DNA from: Anaerolineae bacterium
Lineage (GTDB): Bacteria > Chloroflexota > Anaerolineae > Aggregatilineales > UBA2796
NCBI GenBank assembly: GCA_019637555.1
Contig: JAHBVK010000055.1
Coordinates: 1 to 40,580, forward strand
Length of the DNA stretch: 40,580 bases
Reading direction: 5' to 3'
Position numbers and translations under genes: made by a program
The notes under the pieces: model-generated
Seen by the model: only the letters and a program-made list of their open reading frames with translations
Told to the model about the DNA's origin: nothing
The model's database searches: none
In this document: positions 24,777 to 33,798 of the stretch, piece by piece
Layout: each line of letters opens with the position of its first letter
How positions within the stretch are numbered: position 1 is the stretch's first letter

Positions 24777-25080
24777 GCTTGAACGTTGCGCGATACAACA
24801 CCTGTCCTGTGTGGGCAGGCAGTACCTTTATCTTGAAACACTGTCCTTGCAAGTGGCTAAAGTGGAAACTACAAAAGATCCTAAGCGCGTGAAAGGTGGC
24901 TGTTAGGTTTGTTTAGATAGTAAATTTTCCGAAGATGTTGCGCGGATTTTCTGCTTGATGAGGTTTACGACTTTGGGAAGGAATTTATTCGAGCTAGTCC
25001 TCAGCGTTTACACACTGAGGACCAGTTGAAGAATGTGCAGGAATATTTCGGAAAAATTCACAGGCAGAAGCGATAGACGA
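24777..25080. other. 304-base gene-free stretch
   Basis: No gene is seen. It holds the leader of the short paralogue, including a CCTTGCAAG element (24845-24853), and an 8-bp hairpin GTCCTCAG (24997-25004)/CTGAGGAC (25015-25022) about 60 bases past the stop of the oxidoreductase gene. That hairpin has no T-run on the - strand, so it is a weak terminator candidate. Confidence 0.5.
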
Positions 25081-26745
25081 TTATCTGTTGGCAGTCACTT
25101 GAGGTACAACGCCAAGGGTCTGCTTGAGATGATCTGCCAGTTTGAACGCTAAGGCTACGGCGGTCAACGTGGGATTGGCGTAGCCGCCCGTCGGGAATAC
25201 CGATGAACCCGCGATGTATAGATTAGTGATGCCATGTACGCGGCAGTCCTCATCGACTACGCTCATGGTCGGATCGACGCCCATGCGCGTGCTGCCCATG
25301 TGATGATGCGTGCCGGGATTCTTGTACAGCGCTTCGGGCCATGTGACTTTGCCGAGTCCACTGAGCGCAAACTCCTGCGTGATCAGTTGGCGGGCGCGAC
25401 GGATACTCTCTTTATCGTCCTCGCGGAAATACCAGTAAATGCGCGGACGCGGTTGCCCGAACGAGTCTTTGGAAGTGCCGAGCGTGACCCGATTTTCGCG
25501 GTGCGGCGTTTGCTCGATTTGCCCCATGATCTCGACGGCGTTAAACAACGCTGATTTGTTCGGCAGCGTTGACCAGCCACCTTCCTCCAGATCGTGGTAA
25601 TAGTACGCCTTGTTCAGACGCTGCTGCGCCAGCGGGATCAGGTGTGATAGTCCGGTAAGCATGGTCGTTGCGTGGCGGGTTAAGCCCTTAGGAATACGCC
25701 GCGCTTTTGTTGCTGCTTCCCACAGGACCATAAAGGAATTGTGCGCTGCGGTCATGGTATGCGGACGGCGCGGGTAGAGGATCAGGCTGAAGTTGCGCAA
25801 CTGCTCACGCCGCATCACTGCCGGACTCAGATGCAGCCTACCTAAGACTGTATAGTTATCCACCTGCCGCGTATCGTAATAGTTGAGGCGATCAAAGATC
25901 GTGCGATCCGTGGGAATCCATAAACCCTGTGAGTAAAAGGGGTGATCCATGAAGTAGCGTCCGACCACATCATGTTGATTGCCCAAGCCTTTAGCCTGTT
26001 TAGAGCGGGAGAGCAGCAGCAGACGCGCGTTCTCGATGCCACCGCCAGCCACGATCACGACTCTGGCGCTGACACGAAAGTCGTTGCCACCAGTGGAGCG
26101 CAGCAGCAAGCCGGTAACGTTGGTGCCGCCGTCATCCGAACTGATCTCTAGCGCTGTGGCATCATGCAGCAGCGTGATATTTTCCGCCTGCTCAAATTCT
26201 TCGCGCCTTTCGGTATAAATACCGTAGCCCGTGAATTGATATGCGCCGGATTCGAGCGTGTCGCCTTTGAATTGCAGCGGCTGAAGATCGGGACCAGACC
26301 AAGCATCGGCACTGTAGGCATAAGGACCCAGCTTGGCGAACTGGTGCGCCCGCTCGAAGTAAGTGGCGAGACTAGCGCGATCAAAGGGCCAGCCGCTGTG
26401 CGGAATCCATTCGCGCGGCTCAAAGTCAATGGAGTCGAGGGGCATATAACGGACACCGGGCTGCTGCGGTCTGGTATCCGCGTTGTTCCAGCGCCACGAC
26501 GTACCGCCAAACTGACGGCGACGGGTATATTCCGGCTGCTGATAGGGATCGCCGATTAACTCGGCGCGATTCACCGTTTGCAGCAGCTTACTCCGTTCAA
26601 AACCGCCACTTTCGACCAGCAGCACCCGCACGCCGCTCCCTTTGAATTCCAGCGCGAGCGCGATCCCGACAGGACCAGCACCGATGATGCAAATATCAGT
26701 AGAGATAACTCTACCGGAAACATAACTATTGGCATTCACGATCAT
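25081..26745 (-). CDS. GMC-family FAD-dependent oxidoreductase
   Basis: 554 aa. N-terminal FAD-binding motif CIIGAGPVGIALALEF, then LLVESGG that ends the Rossmann strand, FGGTSWRWNN near the flavin, VVIVAGGGIENARLLL in the middle, and the C-terminal GMC region with GTHHHMGSTRMG and GGYANPTLTAVALAF. The HH pair fits the catalytic His region of glucose/choline dehydrogenase and pyranose oxidase relatives. Such enzymes oxidise an alcohol or sugar hydroxyl and pass electrons to oxygen or a carrier. No signal peptide is seen. GGGAGA about 8 bases upstream supports the start. The natural substrate is unknown; it lies alone between the surface proteins and the LhgO-like gene. Confidence 0.88.
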   Translation of the reverse strand: MIVNANSYVSGRVISTDICIIGAGPVGIALALEFKGSGVRVLLVESGGFERSKLLQTVNRAELIGDPYQQPEYTRRRQFGGTSWRWNNADTRPQQPGVRYMPLDSIDFEPREWIPHSGWPFDRASLATYFERAHQFAKLGPYAYSADAWSGPDLQPLQFKGDTLESGAYQFTGYGIYTERREEFEQAENITLLHDATALEISSDDGGTNVTGLLLRSTGGNDFRVSARVVIVAGGGIENARLLLLSRSKQAKGLGNQHDVVGRYFMDHPFYSQGLWIPTDRTIFDRLNYYDTRQVDNYTVLGRLHLSPAVMRREQLRNFSLILYPRRPHTMTAAHNSFMVLWEAATKARRIPKGLTRHATTMLTGLSHLIPLAQQRLNKAYYYHDLEEGGWSTLPNKSALFNAVEIMGQIEQTPHRENRVTLGTSKDSFGQPRPRIYWYFREDDKESIRRARQLITQEFALSGLGKVTWPEALYKNPGTHHHMGSTRMGVDPTMSVVDEDCRVHGITNLYIAGSSVFPTGGYANPTLTAVALAFKLADHLKQTLGVVPQVTANR

Positions 26746-26854
26746 GCAAACGTCTCCCGCAATGATGAAGCACTCAGCACCACCAAGTACTCATTGTAGT
26801 ATGGGTTGCTAGATTAATAAAAAGTGGTGCCATCTCAAAAAACTATTGTTTTAT

Positions 26855-26875
26855 CCGCTTACCAAGGATAAGCGG
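26855..26875 (-). terminator. Probable terminator of the 2H/LhgO-like operon
   Basis: CCGCTTA (26855-26861) pairs with TAAGCGG (26869-26875) around a 7-base loop. Read on the - strand, the stem is followed by ATAAAACAATAG and then six T residues. The T-run is 12 bases away, so efficiency is uncertain. Confidence 0.5.
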
Positions 26876-26887
26876 GAATTGATCAAA

Positions 26888-28147
26888 TCACAGGCGTGTC
26901 AGGAGCAGTTCGCGTTCTGCCAATTCAGCAACCTGTGAGGCAATAAATAGAGAAGCCGTGGCAGCAGACGAGGGTACATTCTCCACATGAATCACGGTAC
27001 CGCTGCGCTGAATGAGCAAATCGTCGGCGTAGGTTCCGTTACGCAGCAGCGCCAGCGCGCGAACGCCGCTTGATCCTGCTTGCAGATCATCCGCCGTGAG
27101 TTCCGGTAGATAGCGCTGGAACTGCTTCAAGTGCGCTGTTTTGTTGTAGTCACGGTAAATATCTTGAGCTGCTGCAACCCCGTGCCGCAGCGCCCAACGT
27201 TGGAAGCCGGGGAAGCCCGCAGTTTCGCGCATTTCCCGTGGATTCACATCTTTGCGCCCATAGCCCTCCCGCGCGAATGCCAACGCCGCTGCCGGAGCCA
27301 AGAGCAGACGACCATCGACATGTGGTACGAAGTGAATGCCGTGAGGCGAGAGATCGGAATCGGGGACGGCATAGACCAGCCCGCGCAGCAGATCGCGTTT
27401 TTCAGGGCGCAGCACATAGTAATCAGTGCGGAAGGGCACGATCAGCAGGTCTTGCTGGCGCTGAGGATTAGTCATGTGCACCAGCAGGTCTTCGTGCAAG
27501 CCGCCCGCTGTAATCACGTAATCGGCTTGGATTTCAAGTTGCCACTGCGCTTGCGTGTGATCCATGCTGGTGATCAGCACGATGTTGGGAGTGCTAGTGG
27601 TCAGGCTATCGACACGCACGTGCGTCACGATTTCGCCGCCTACAGCGATCAGGTCATCGGCGAAAGCGCGTGCGATGCGTGCGTAATCGACGGTGGCAGT
27701 GAGCGGCATGTAGATCGCTTTGATGCCCTGCACGTGTGGTTCGATCTCACTGAGGTGTTCCGCGCCGATCATTTCCAAGCCCGGCGCGCCGTTTTCCATG
27801 CCGTATTTATAGAGCAGATCGAGCATTGGCAGTTCGTTCTGATGCGCCGCTACGATCACTTTGCCCACGCGTTCGACAGGTAAATCACGCTGACGACAAT
27901 ACTCAACCAGCAAACTGCCGCCAAGCGAAGCTGCCCGCGCTGAGAACGAACCGGGTTTGGTGAAAATACCACTGTGTACTACGCCACTGTTACGCAGCGA
28001 CTGATGGGTGACAATGCTTGACTCTTTTTCCAGCACCATGACGCGCATTCCGGCGAACTGCTGGGCAAATTCGCGGGCAATCGCCAGTCCGATGATGCCA
28101 CCGCCCACAACGACGAGATCGGTTTTGGTCACGGATGGGCGCGACAT
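26888..28147 (-). CDS. lhgO: L-2-hydroxyglutarate oxidase-like FAD enzyme (DAO family)
   Basis: 419 aa. N-terminal dinucleotide-binding motif VVVGGGIIGLAIAREF, then LEKES and the family segment HQSLRNSGVVHSGIF followed by KPGS. Mid-protein TVDYARIARAFADDL and C-terminal GVRALAL complete the DAO-like fold. LhgO/L2HGDH enzymes oxidise L-2-hydroxyglutarate to 2-oxoglutarate, and the NSGVVHSGI motif is typical of them; other alpha-hydroxyacids remain possible. It starts 6 bases after the stop of the 2H-like gene, and its Shine-Dalgarno AGGAGGGG lies within the end of that gene, which points to translational coupling. Confidence 0.84.
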   Translation of the reverse strand: MSRPSVTKTDLVVVGGGIIGLAIAREFAQQFAGMRVMVLEKESSIVTHQSLRNSGVVHSGIFTKPGSFSARAASLGGSLLVEYCRQRDLPVERVGKVIVAAHQNELPMLDLLYKYGMENGAPGLEMIGAEHLSEIEPHVQGIKAIYMPLTATVDYARIARAFADDLIAVGGEIVTHVRVDSLTTSTPNIVLITSMDHTQAQWQLEIQADYVITAGGLHEDLLVHMTNPQRQQDLLIVPFRTDYYVLRPEKRDLLRGLVYAVPDSDLSPHGIHFVPHVDGRLLLAPAAALAFAREGYGRKDVNPREMRETAGFPGFQRWALRHGVAAAQDIYRDYNKTAHLKQFQRYLPELTADDLQAGSSGVRALALLRNGTYADDLLIQRSGTVIHVENVPSSAATASLFIASQVAELAERELLLTRL

Positions 28148-28153
28148 AGCTGT

Positions 28154-28873
28154 TTATTCCCCTCCTGCCAAGATAAATTGAGCCTGATGCTGTGTGTGAA
28201 CTGGTGAGATTACAAAATCAGTCAGCACATAATCGACGGCGGACACCGTGAACTTTGACCAGCGCTGCTGCTGCATCGCTGCCACTGCGTCTAAAATAGC
28301 CTGCAACTGCGACGGCGCAGCAGCGGTAACGCGCATGATGTTCATATGGATCGGCGCTTTGTTGGCGTGGCTCAAGGGCTGTTCACCAGTACTCTGTAAC
28401 GCCTGATCTAGACGCTCACGCAGCAGCGCCCAACGTCGATCCAAGGGATAAACTGGAATGAACACCTGATTACCCAAGACACCAACTCCCTTAAGCTGCA
28501 TCTCGACGGGCGCTTGATCTTGCAAGACAGTGGCAACGACTCGCCTCACTGCTGCAATTCGATCCACTGTGAAAACATCGGGAGTTGGATGACGCTGTGT
28601 GCAGCCGAGCAGCGTGATGTGCGTCGATTCCGGCAAATAATAGAACTGCTGCGGCGCGACAGCCATCAAGCCTCGGCGCACTTCCTCAACAGCGATCCGC
28701 GCTGCATCGTTTTGCTGATTGACAAAGGCGACGGTAGAAAGACAGTAATCCACAGGGATAGTCGCGCCGTCGCGCATAGCGGCGGCAGTCACATCGCCAG
28801 CCAGCCAACGCTGCTGACCTTTGTGCCATAGCTCCGCGAAATAGGTCTCCGCTTCCTGATACGCAGGCGTCAT
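28154..28873 (-). CDS. 2H phosphoesterase-like (2'-5' RNA ligase superfamily) protein
   Basis: 239 aa. The first 2H motif is seen as STHITLLG (His-x-Thr), and a second site reads PIHMNIMRV about 110 residues later, where Asn replaces the usual Ser/Thr. The spacing and the strand following each motif fit the two-lobed 2H fold of LigT/CPDase/DUF1868-type enzymes, which cleave cyclic phosphate esters of RNA or nucleotides. The altered second motif may lower or change activity. It is the first gene of a two-gene unit with the LhgO-like oxidase and has a clear -10 box upstream. The link between the two products is not evident. Confidence 0.6.
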   Translation of the reverse strand: MTPAYQEAETYFAELWHKGQQRWLAGDVTAAAMRDGATIPVDYCLSTVAFVNQQNDAARIAVEEVRRGLMAVAPQQFYYLPESTHITLLGCTQRHPTPDVFTVDRIAAVRRVVATVLQDQAPVEMQLKGVGVLGNQVFIPVYPLDRRWALLRERLDQALQSTGEQPLSHANKAPIHMNIMRVTAAAPSQLQAILDAVAAMQQQRWSKFTVSAVDYVLTDFVISPVHTQHQAQFILAGGE

Positions 28874-28948
28874 CGGTCTCCGCTTACTTAGGTGGTGATA
28901 CCTTTGCTTTAGTCGGCTCGAAATCGCGATTAGCGTTCCGGTTTCAAC

Positions 28949-28954
28949 ATTATA
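28949..28954 (-). promoter_or_regulatory. -10 box (TATAAT) of the 2H/LhgO-like unit
   Basis: Read on the - strand, TATAAT lies 75 bases before the ATG at 28873. TTAGCT stands 17 bases further upstream as a weak -35. A CTTGTAAGG element (28962-28970) sits between them and recurs upstream of the surface-protein genes. Confidence 0.5.
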
Positions 28955-29053
28955 CGGCTGACCTTACAAGCAGCTAACGGTTAACGGCGGCACGTTTGGC
29001 AGGTTAGTGACTGTTTGTGTATTCAAATGTTAGCGTAACCGCCAAGGGTGCCG

Positions 29054-29782
29054 TTACCAGAGTCCGGGCAGCAGGCGGTAACGGGTTCGTTCAGCGAACT
29101 CGACATAACCCGGTAACTCGCTGCGCAGCGCATCATCTTCTAGTTTGGTGCGGATGATGAATAGCACGATACCCAGCAGCGCGGGGATAACGGCTGCCCA
29201 TGTGGTTAGTGCCAGCGGCAAGGCGATAAATTGGAGGATCACACCCATGTAGCCGGGGTGACGCACCAAGCGATAGGGTCCTGTTGCTGTCACCGGTTGA
29301 GCGCCATCCGTTTTGATCTGTACCATTGCCTGAAACGACTTGTTGACTGCCATCGCCCACGTCAGCGGCACGAAACTAAGCAGTTGCATGAGAATGCCGA
29401 TGATGTTAACCACGCCAGAAGCTGCGGATTGATCCGACCAACCGTTGCGGTAGTCCAGACCTGCCACGATAGGCGTGAGGAACAACAGTAGGGAATAGAT
29501 CGAGAGGATGATCCAATCCCAGCGCTTCGTGCCCAGCATGTCTTTGGTGCGCTTGCCGCGATCGTTTAGCAGTCCGGGATTTTCGATAACGAGGACAGCA
29601 CTGAGCGCCAACCAGCCGATCAGAGTGGCAGCGCTGTAGACCCATGCCCAATTCCACGAAAAAGTCCCGGCAGCTAAGAACAAGGGCAAGCAGGTGAAGA
29701 TCGCCGTGAATGTGTGCCGTGCAATGGCGTTGTAGCCATATTTATTCAGAGAGACGTTTTCAGGAGACGTTGAAGTTTCCAT
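29054..29782 (-). CDS. Isoprenylcysteine carboxyl methyltransferase-like (ICMT/PEMT family) membrane protein
   Basis: 242 aa with about five to six membrane helices. The C-terminal cofactor region reads GPYRLVRHPGYMGVILQF, then KLEDDALRSELPGYVEFAE, the family pattern of ICMT and phospholipid methyltransferases (RHPxY, followed by an EE/ED-type acidic pair) that bind S-adenosylmethionine. Bacterial members methylate lipid or small molecules of mostly unknown identity; true prenylcysteine substrates are unlikely in bacteria. The gene stands alone and diverges from the FAH gene. The intergenic 168 bases presumably hold both promoters. Confidence 0.84.
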   Translation of the reverse strand: METSTSPENVSLNKYGYNAIARHTFTAIFTCLPLFLAAGTFSWNWAWVYSAATLIGWLALSAVLVIENPGLLNDRGKRTKDMLGTKRWDWIILSIYSLLLFLTPIVAGLDYRNGWSDQSAASGVVNIIGILMQLLSFVPLTWAMAVNKSFQAMVQIKTDGAQPVTATGPYRLVRHPGYMGVILQFIALPLALTTWAAVIPALLGIVLFIIRTKLEDDALRSELPGYVEFAERTRYRLLPGLW

Positions 29783-29950
29783 CTGATGACTCCTCAGTTG
29801 TCTCGCGCTATCACAGTGAGGAAAGTTTCTATGCTAGTGTCTGTGCTAGACCACCCTAAGATATGGGGGAAATCGCGGCTGGTAGATTGCCATTTGAGCA
29901 CGTAGAATAGGCTGCTTAGTGGTTAATGATGAAGGCGCAACAACGAGATC

Positions 29951-30667
29951 ATGAAACTGCCGATCCCTCATGTGCGCTCGCTACGAGATTTCTACGCTTT
30001 CGAGGCGCACGTCAAGAACGCACGGGCGCGGCGCGGGTTGGAAATGCTCCCCGCGTGGTACGAGTTTCCCGCGTTCTACTTCTCCAATCATGGCGTGATT
30101 GCCAAGAACGACGATGTGATCCTGTATCCACGTTATACCGATGAACTGGATTACGAGCTGGAAGTCGCTGCGGTGATCGGCAAGGCGGGGATCAACATCA
30201 GCGCGGCGGAAGCAGACTCCTACATCGCAGGTTACACGATCATGAATGACTGGTCGGCACGGGACATACAGCGCCGCGAGATGGCGATAGGTTTAGGTCC
30301 TGCCAAAGCCAAGGATTTCGCTACCTCGCTCGGTCCGTTTCTGATTACGCCGGATGAGATCGAGGATCGACGCGCGGGCAAGGGCTACGATCTATATATG
30401 GTGGCTCGGCGCAACGGCAAGGAACTTTCACGCGGCAACTGGAAGGATATCCACTGGAGCTTCGCGGAGATGATCGCCCGTGCCAGCGAGGATGTGATGC
30501 TCTACCCCGGTGACGTGCTAGGATCGGGCACGGTAGGTACAGGCTGCATTCTAGAACTGGGACCCGAAAACGCGGGCGGCTGGCTGCAATCCGGTGACGT
30601 GATCGAGTTGGAGGTTGAACGATTCGGCGTGCTGCGCAACGTGATCGGGGAAAAAGTCCGTGAGTGA
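29951..30667 (+). CDS. Fumarylacetoacetate hydrolase-family protein
   Basis: 238 aa. Metal-binding residues of the FAH fold are visible: Glu in DELDYELEVAAVIG and Asp in IMNDWSARDIQRREM, followed by LGPAKAKDFATSLGP and GDVLGSGTVGTGC with the loop near the active site. Family members hydrolyse C-C bonds of beta-diketones or decarboxylate/isomerise oxo acids in aromatic or sugar-acid breakdown. The substrate is not apparent. The 3' end overlaps the next GNAT gene by 8 bases, so the three genes to 31729 are one operon. Confidence 0.87.
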   Translation: MKLPIPHVRSLRDFYAFEAHVKNARARRGLEMLPAWYEFPAFYFSNHGVIAKNDDVILYPRYTDELDYELEVAAVIGKAGINISAAEADSYIAGYTIMNDWSARDIQRREMAIGLGPAKAKDFATSLGPFLITPDEIEDRRAGKGYDLYMVARRNGKELSRGNWKDIHWSFAEMIARASEDVMLYPGDVLGSGTVGTGCILELGPENAGGWLQSGDVIELEVERFGVLRNVIGEKVRE

Positions 30668-31151
30668 TGAAGCCTCACGAGAACTGAGCGAAATCGTCAT
30701 TCGTCCTTTCACCACTGGCGATCAAGCTGAAGTGCGGACACTGATCCTTGCGGGGCTAGGCGAACATTGGGGCTGGATCGATGAAACGAAAAACCCCGAC
30801 GTGGATCACATCTCTGCACATTATGCGGGAGAAACTTTCCTAATCGCGCAGCTTGGAGATCAGGTGGTGGGTACAGGCGCGCTGATCCATGAGCAGGATG
30901 GCGCGGCGCGGATCGTGCGGATGTCGGTGGACAAATCACTACGGCGGGCGGGCATTGGATCGCGGATATTGCGGGCGTTGATCGCCGCCGCTAGACAGCG
31001 AGGTTATCAGCGGATTGTGTTGGAAACGACAGCGACGTGGGACGATGCTATCGATTTCTATAAGCGGCATGGCTTCCGCGTGATCGGTGTGTGGGATGGT
31101 GATATGCACTTTGAACGAGACATTGATCAGGAGGAGGAGGCAGTAATATGA
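30660..31151 (+). CDS. GNAT-family N-acetyltransferase
   Basis: 163 aa. The acetyl-CoA binding motif A is seen as RMSVDKSLRRAGIGSRILRA (R-x-x-G-x-G pattern), followed by a motif B region VLETTATWDDAIDFYKRHGF with the conserved Tyr. The GTG start overlaps the FAH gene by 8 bases. Substrate is unknown; GNATs of this size modify small amines, antibiotics or protein N-termini. Confidence 0.85.
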   Translation: MSDEASRELSEIVIRPFTTGDQAEVRTLILAGLGEHWGWIDETKNPDVDHISAHYAGETFLIAQLGDQVVGTGALIHEQDGAARIVRMSVDKSLRRAGIGSRILRALIAAARQRGYQRIVLETTATWDDAIDFYKRHGFRVIGVWDGDMHFERDIDQEEEAVI

Positions 31152-31729
31152 GTGACTTGCCGAGCCAAATTGAGGCAGCATTTACACACTTCCCCGTGCT
31201 GACGACAAATCGCTTGATCTTGCGGCAGATTAGGGAGTCGGACGCACCCGCTTTCTTCCAGACCTTCTCCGATCCGGTGGTGATGCAATATTACGGACAC
31301 GAACCACATCAATCGCTTGCCAACTCCGAGGATTTCGTGCGGCGTATGCAGAGGAATTTTGAGCAGCGAACGAGCTTGCGCTGGGGTGTCACCTTGAAAG
31401 ATGCCGATGTAGCCATCGGCTCATGCAGTTTTCACCGTTTCGGTGACGGCTACCATCACGTGGAGACGGGTTACGATCTGAATCGTGCATACTGGCATCA
31501 AGGGATCATGACCGAAGCGATGACGGCGGTGCTCAACTATGGATTCAACACCCTTGACCTCCACCGCGTCGAGGCAATGATCGATCCGGCGAACAGCAAC
31601 TCGAAGAACCTGCTGCTCAAGCTCGGTTTTCAGTATGAAGGCACGCTGCGGCAGCGCTACTATTTTCGGGGGCAGTTCGAGGACGATGCGATTTATGGTT
31701 TGCTCAAGCACGAGTGGCTGAAGAGCTAA
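31148..31729 (+). CDS. GNAT-family acetyltransferase, RimJ/RimL-like
   Basis: 193 aa. It begins with the family phrase RLILRQIRESDAPAFF, has motif A in GYDLNRAYWHQGIMTEAMTA and motif B in NSNSKNLLLKLGFQYEGTLR, as in RimJ/RimL and spermidine/ribosomal-protein alanine acetyltransferases. The ATG overlaps the previous stop (ATGA), a sign of translational coupling. A ribosomal or cell-wall substrate cannot be told apart here. Confidence 0.87.
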   Translation: MSDLPSQIEAAFTHFPVLTTNRLILRQIRESDAPAFFQTFSDPVVMQYYGHEPHQSLANSEDFVRRMQRNFEQRTSLRWGVTLKDADVAIGSCSFHRFGDGYHHVETGYDLNRAYWHQGIMTEAMTAVLNYGFNTLDLHRVEAMIDPANSNSKNLLLKLGFQYEGTLRQRYYFRGQFEDDAIYGLLKHEWLKS

Positions 31730-31757
31730 TACAACCTTTTAAGGAGACAAATTAACG

Positions 31758-33221
31758 TTGACTCAGCGTATAACTTTCGGCACCGATGGCATTCGCGGCA
31801 TTGCGGGTGAGTTCCCGCTAGACGTCGAGTCAGTGAAACAAATCGGGATCGCCATCGGGCAGTGGCTGCGTGAACAACAGGGCATCCGTCAGCGCGTGGT
31901 TATGGGCATGGATACCCGCGCCAGCGGAACGTGGATCGCCCGCACGCTTGCCGACGGGATTTTGCCGGAAGGCATTGATGTCTACGTGGTGGATGTGATC
32001 ACCACGCCGGGCATTTGCTACATCACCCGCACGTATGATTTCGGACTCGGCATCATGATTAGCGCCAGCCATAATCCGGCGGAACAGAACGGGATCAAAC
32101 TGTTCGGCGCGGATGGCTTCAAGCTAGATGACGCACAAGAAGAACAGATCGAGGCGCTGGCGAATCATGATAGCTTCTCTCATATCCACGCCGTAGATAA
32201 GCGTGGTGAGTTTCACGGGTTCGACGAGGGAAATACGCCTAATCTTCCCCGCGCCTACCGTGATCATCTGGTCGCTGATCTGCCAGCGGATGCACTCGCA
32301 GACCTCAAAGTGGTGCTGGATTGCGCTAACGGCGCGGCATACAAGATCGCCTACTTCGTATTCCGCGACCATACTGAACACGCCATCGTCTTGAACGATG
32401 AACCCGATGGCGAGAACATCAATGTACGGGCGGGCAGCGAATTCGTGCGGCGGGATCGCCAACCGCTGATCGAGGCGATTCGCGCCAACAACGCCGATCT
32501 CGGCATCGCGTTCGATGGCGACGCGGATCGGGTGGTCTTCGTAACGCCGGACGGCATGTTGATCGATGGCGATCACGTACTGGGCATTCTGGCGGTAGAA
32601 ATGAAGCGGCAAGGCAACCTGTCGGGCGATACCGTCGTCGCCACCGAAATGAGCAACAGCGGTCTAGAAGATTACCTCAAGCGCCACGGCATCACGTTGA
32701 GCCGTACCAAAGTGGGGGATCGCTATGTGATGGAACGGATGCGACAGGGTGGATTTTCGCTCGGCGGCGAACAGGCGGGGCACATCATTATCCTCGACGC
32801 TGATCACACTTGTGGCGATGGCATTTACGCGGGTTTGCAGGTAGCGGCATTGGTGGCAGCGAATAAGCGCAGCGGCGGGGCATCACTCAGCGAAATGGCG
32901 CGGCAGATCGTGCGCTATCCGCAGGTGATCGCTTCCGCGCATCTGCGAGATCGGGTCGATCTCAAGACGCTACCAGCGCTAGAGGAATTACAGCAAGCGG
33001 CGTTAGCATCATTCGGCGGCAAAGGACGGATCAATATGCGCTTCAGCGGCACTGAGCCGAATCTGCTGCGCGTGATGGTCGAAGGCAGCGCGGGCACAAC
33101 GATGCAACAGGTGATCGATCAGGCACTGACCTTGTGCGCGCCAGTGATCAAGGCGACAGATTCAGTAAACCCCAAGATCGATATGGTGGACTGCGTGACG
33201 GGCGAAGCGATCAAATTGTAG
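31758..33221 (+). CDS. glmM: Phosphoglucosamine mutase-like phosphohexomutase
   Basis: 487 aa. All four phosphohexomutase landmarks are present: FGTDGIRG, the phosphoserine loop MISASHNPAEQNG (S104), the metal loop FDGDADRVVF and the sugar-binding EQAGH plus the phosphate-binding RFSGTEPN near the C-terminus. The pattern is closest to GlmM, which interconverts glucosamine-6-phosphate and glucosamine-1-phosphate for UDP-GlcNAc, the likely precursor of the acetamido sugar made by the locus at 1-7087; phosphomannomutase cannot be fully excluded. The TTG start is set by AAGGAG at 31740-31745. It follows the GNAT genes by 28 bases. Confidence 0.88.
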   Translation: MTQRITFGTDGIRGIAGEFPLDVESVKQIGIAIGQWLREQQGIRQRVVMGMDTRASGTWIARTLADGILPEGIDVYVVDVITTPGICYITRTYDFGLGIMISASHNPAEQNGIKLFGADGFKLDDAQEEQIEALANHDSFSHIHAVDKRGEFHGFDEGNTPNLPRAYRDHLVADLPADALADLKVVLDCANGAAYKIAYFVFRDHTEHAIVLNDEPDGENINVRAGSEFVRRDRQPLIEAIRANNADLGIAFDGDADRVVFVTPDGMLIDGDHVLGILAVEMKRQGNLSGDTVVATEMSNSGLEDYLKRHGITLSRTKVGDRYVMERMRQGGFSLGGEQAGHIIILDADHTCGDGIYAGLQVAALVAANKRSGGASLSEMARQIVRYPQVIASAHLRDRVDLKTLPALEELQQAALASFGGKGRINMRFSGTEPNLLRVMVEGSAGTTMQQVIDQALTLCAPVIKATDSVNPKIDMVDCVTGEAIKL

Positions 33222-33230
33222 GAAGCATAC

Positions 33231-33256
33231 GGGGTGGAAGTGATCCACCCCTACGA
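33231..33256 (+). repeat. Palindrome with CCCCTACGA tail, copy 1
   Basis: GGGGTGGA (33231-33238) pairs with TCCACCCC (33244-33251) around a 5-base loop and ends CCCCTACGA. The same tail follows the palindrome at 36717-36741. It lies between convergent genes and might also end transcription, though no T-run is present. Confidence 0.55.
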
Positions 33257-33279
33257 TCAGTTTCTGTCTATCTTTCTGA

Positions 33280-33798
33280 TCAACTATCCGTGCGTTTGAC
33301 GAGCTGCGGATGGTAGTAGGTGGCTGCCAGCGCCAGTACACCCGCTAAGCCCAATAACCCCGGCGCAAGCAGTGGTGCTGCTCCGCTTAACGCGGTCAAC
33401 AGTGATTGCAGGAAGGCTACGTTCGGGCGCATCTCGGTCTGGAATTCGTAATTTGCGTGCAGATGGATGACTCCGCCTGCCAGACTGCCCAGAATGACGA
33501 TCACCATGACCACGCGTAGGATCTGGATGGTATTGCGGTTGGGGCGGCGTAACACCGCTAGTACGCTGACAAACGCCAGCACACATAAGGCGAAAGGTAC
33601 AAACTGCAACGTCTCCTTAGTATGCTTCGCCAGCCACAGTTCAATCACCGTACCGATGCACATCAGTTCGACAAGGATCAGTAGGAAGCGGCGGTAGCGT
33701 TGTTCGATCACGCTGGCGGTGATCGTGGGCTGTACGCTGGAAGTTACGGGCGCAGCGCCTGTACTGGTTGCCTTTTCGGACTTTGTAATCGCGCTCAT
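33280..33798 (-). CDS. Membrane protein of unknown function coupled to the HhH protein
   Basis: 172 aa. Four membrane helices (about residues 37-53, 63-82, 94-112 and 134-158), with a Ser/Thr-rich cytosolic N-terminus. No catalytic motif is visible. A His and acidic residues (IHLHANYEFQTEM) sit in the loop between helices 3 and 4. Its start overlaps the end of the secreted HhH protein by 4 bases (ATGA), so the two are made together, and a role at the same membrane site is plausible. I do not recognise the family. Confidence 0.65.
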   Translation of the reverse strand: MSAITKSEKATSTGAAPVTSSVQPTITASVIEQRYRRFLLILVELMCIGTVIELWLAKHTKETLQFVPFALCVLAFVSVLAVLRRPNRNTIQILRVVMVIVILGSLAGGVIHLHANYEFQTEMRPNVAFLQSLLTALSGAAPLLAPGLLGLAGVLALAATYYHPQLVKRTDS

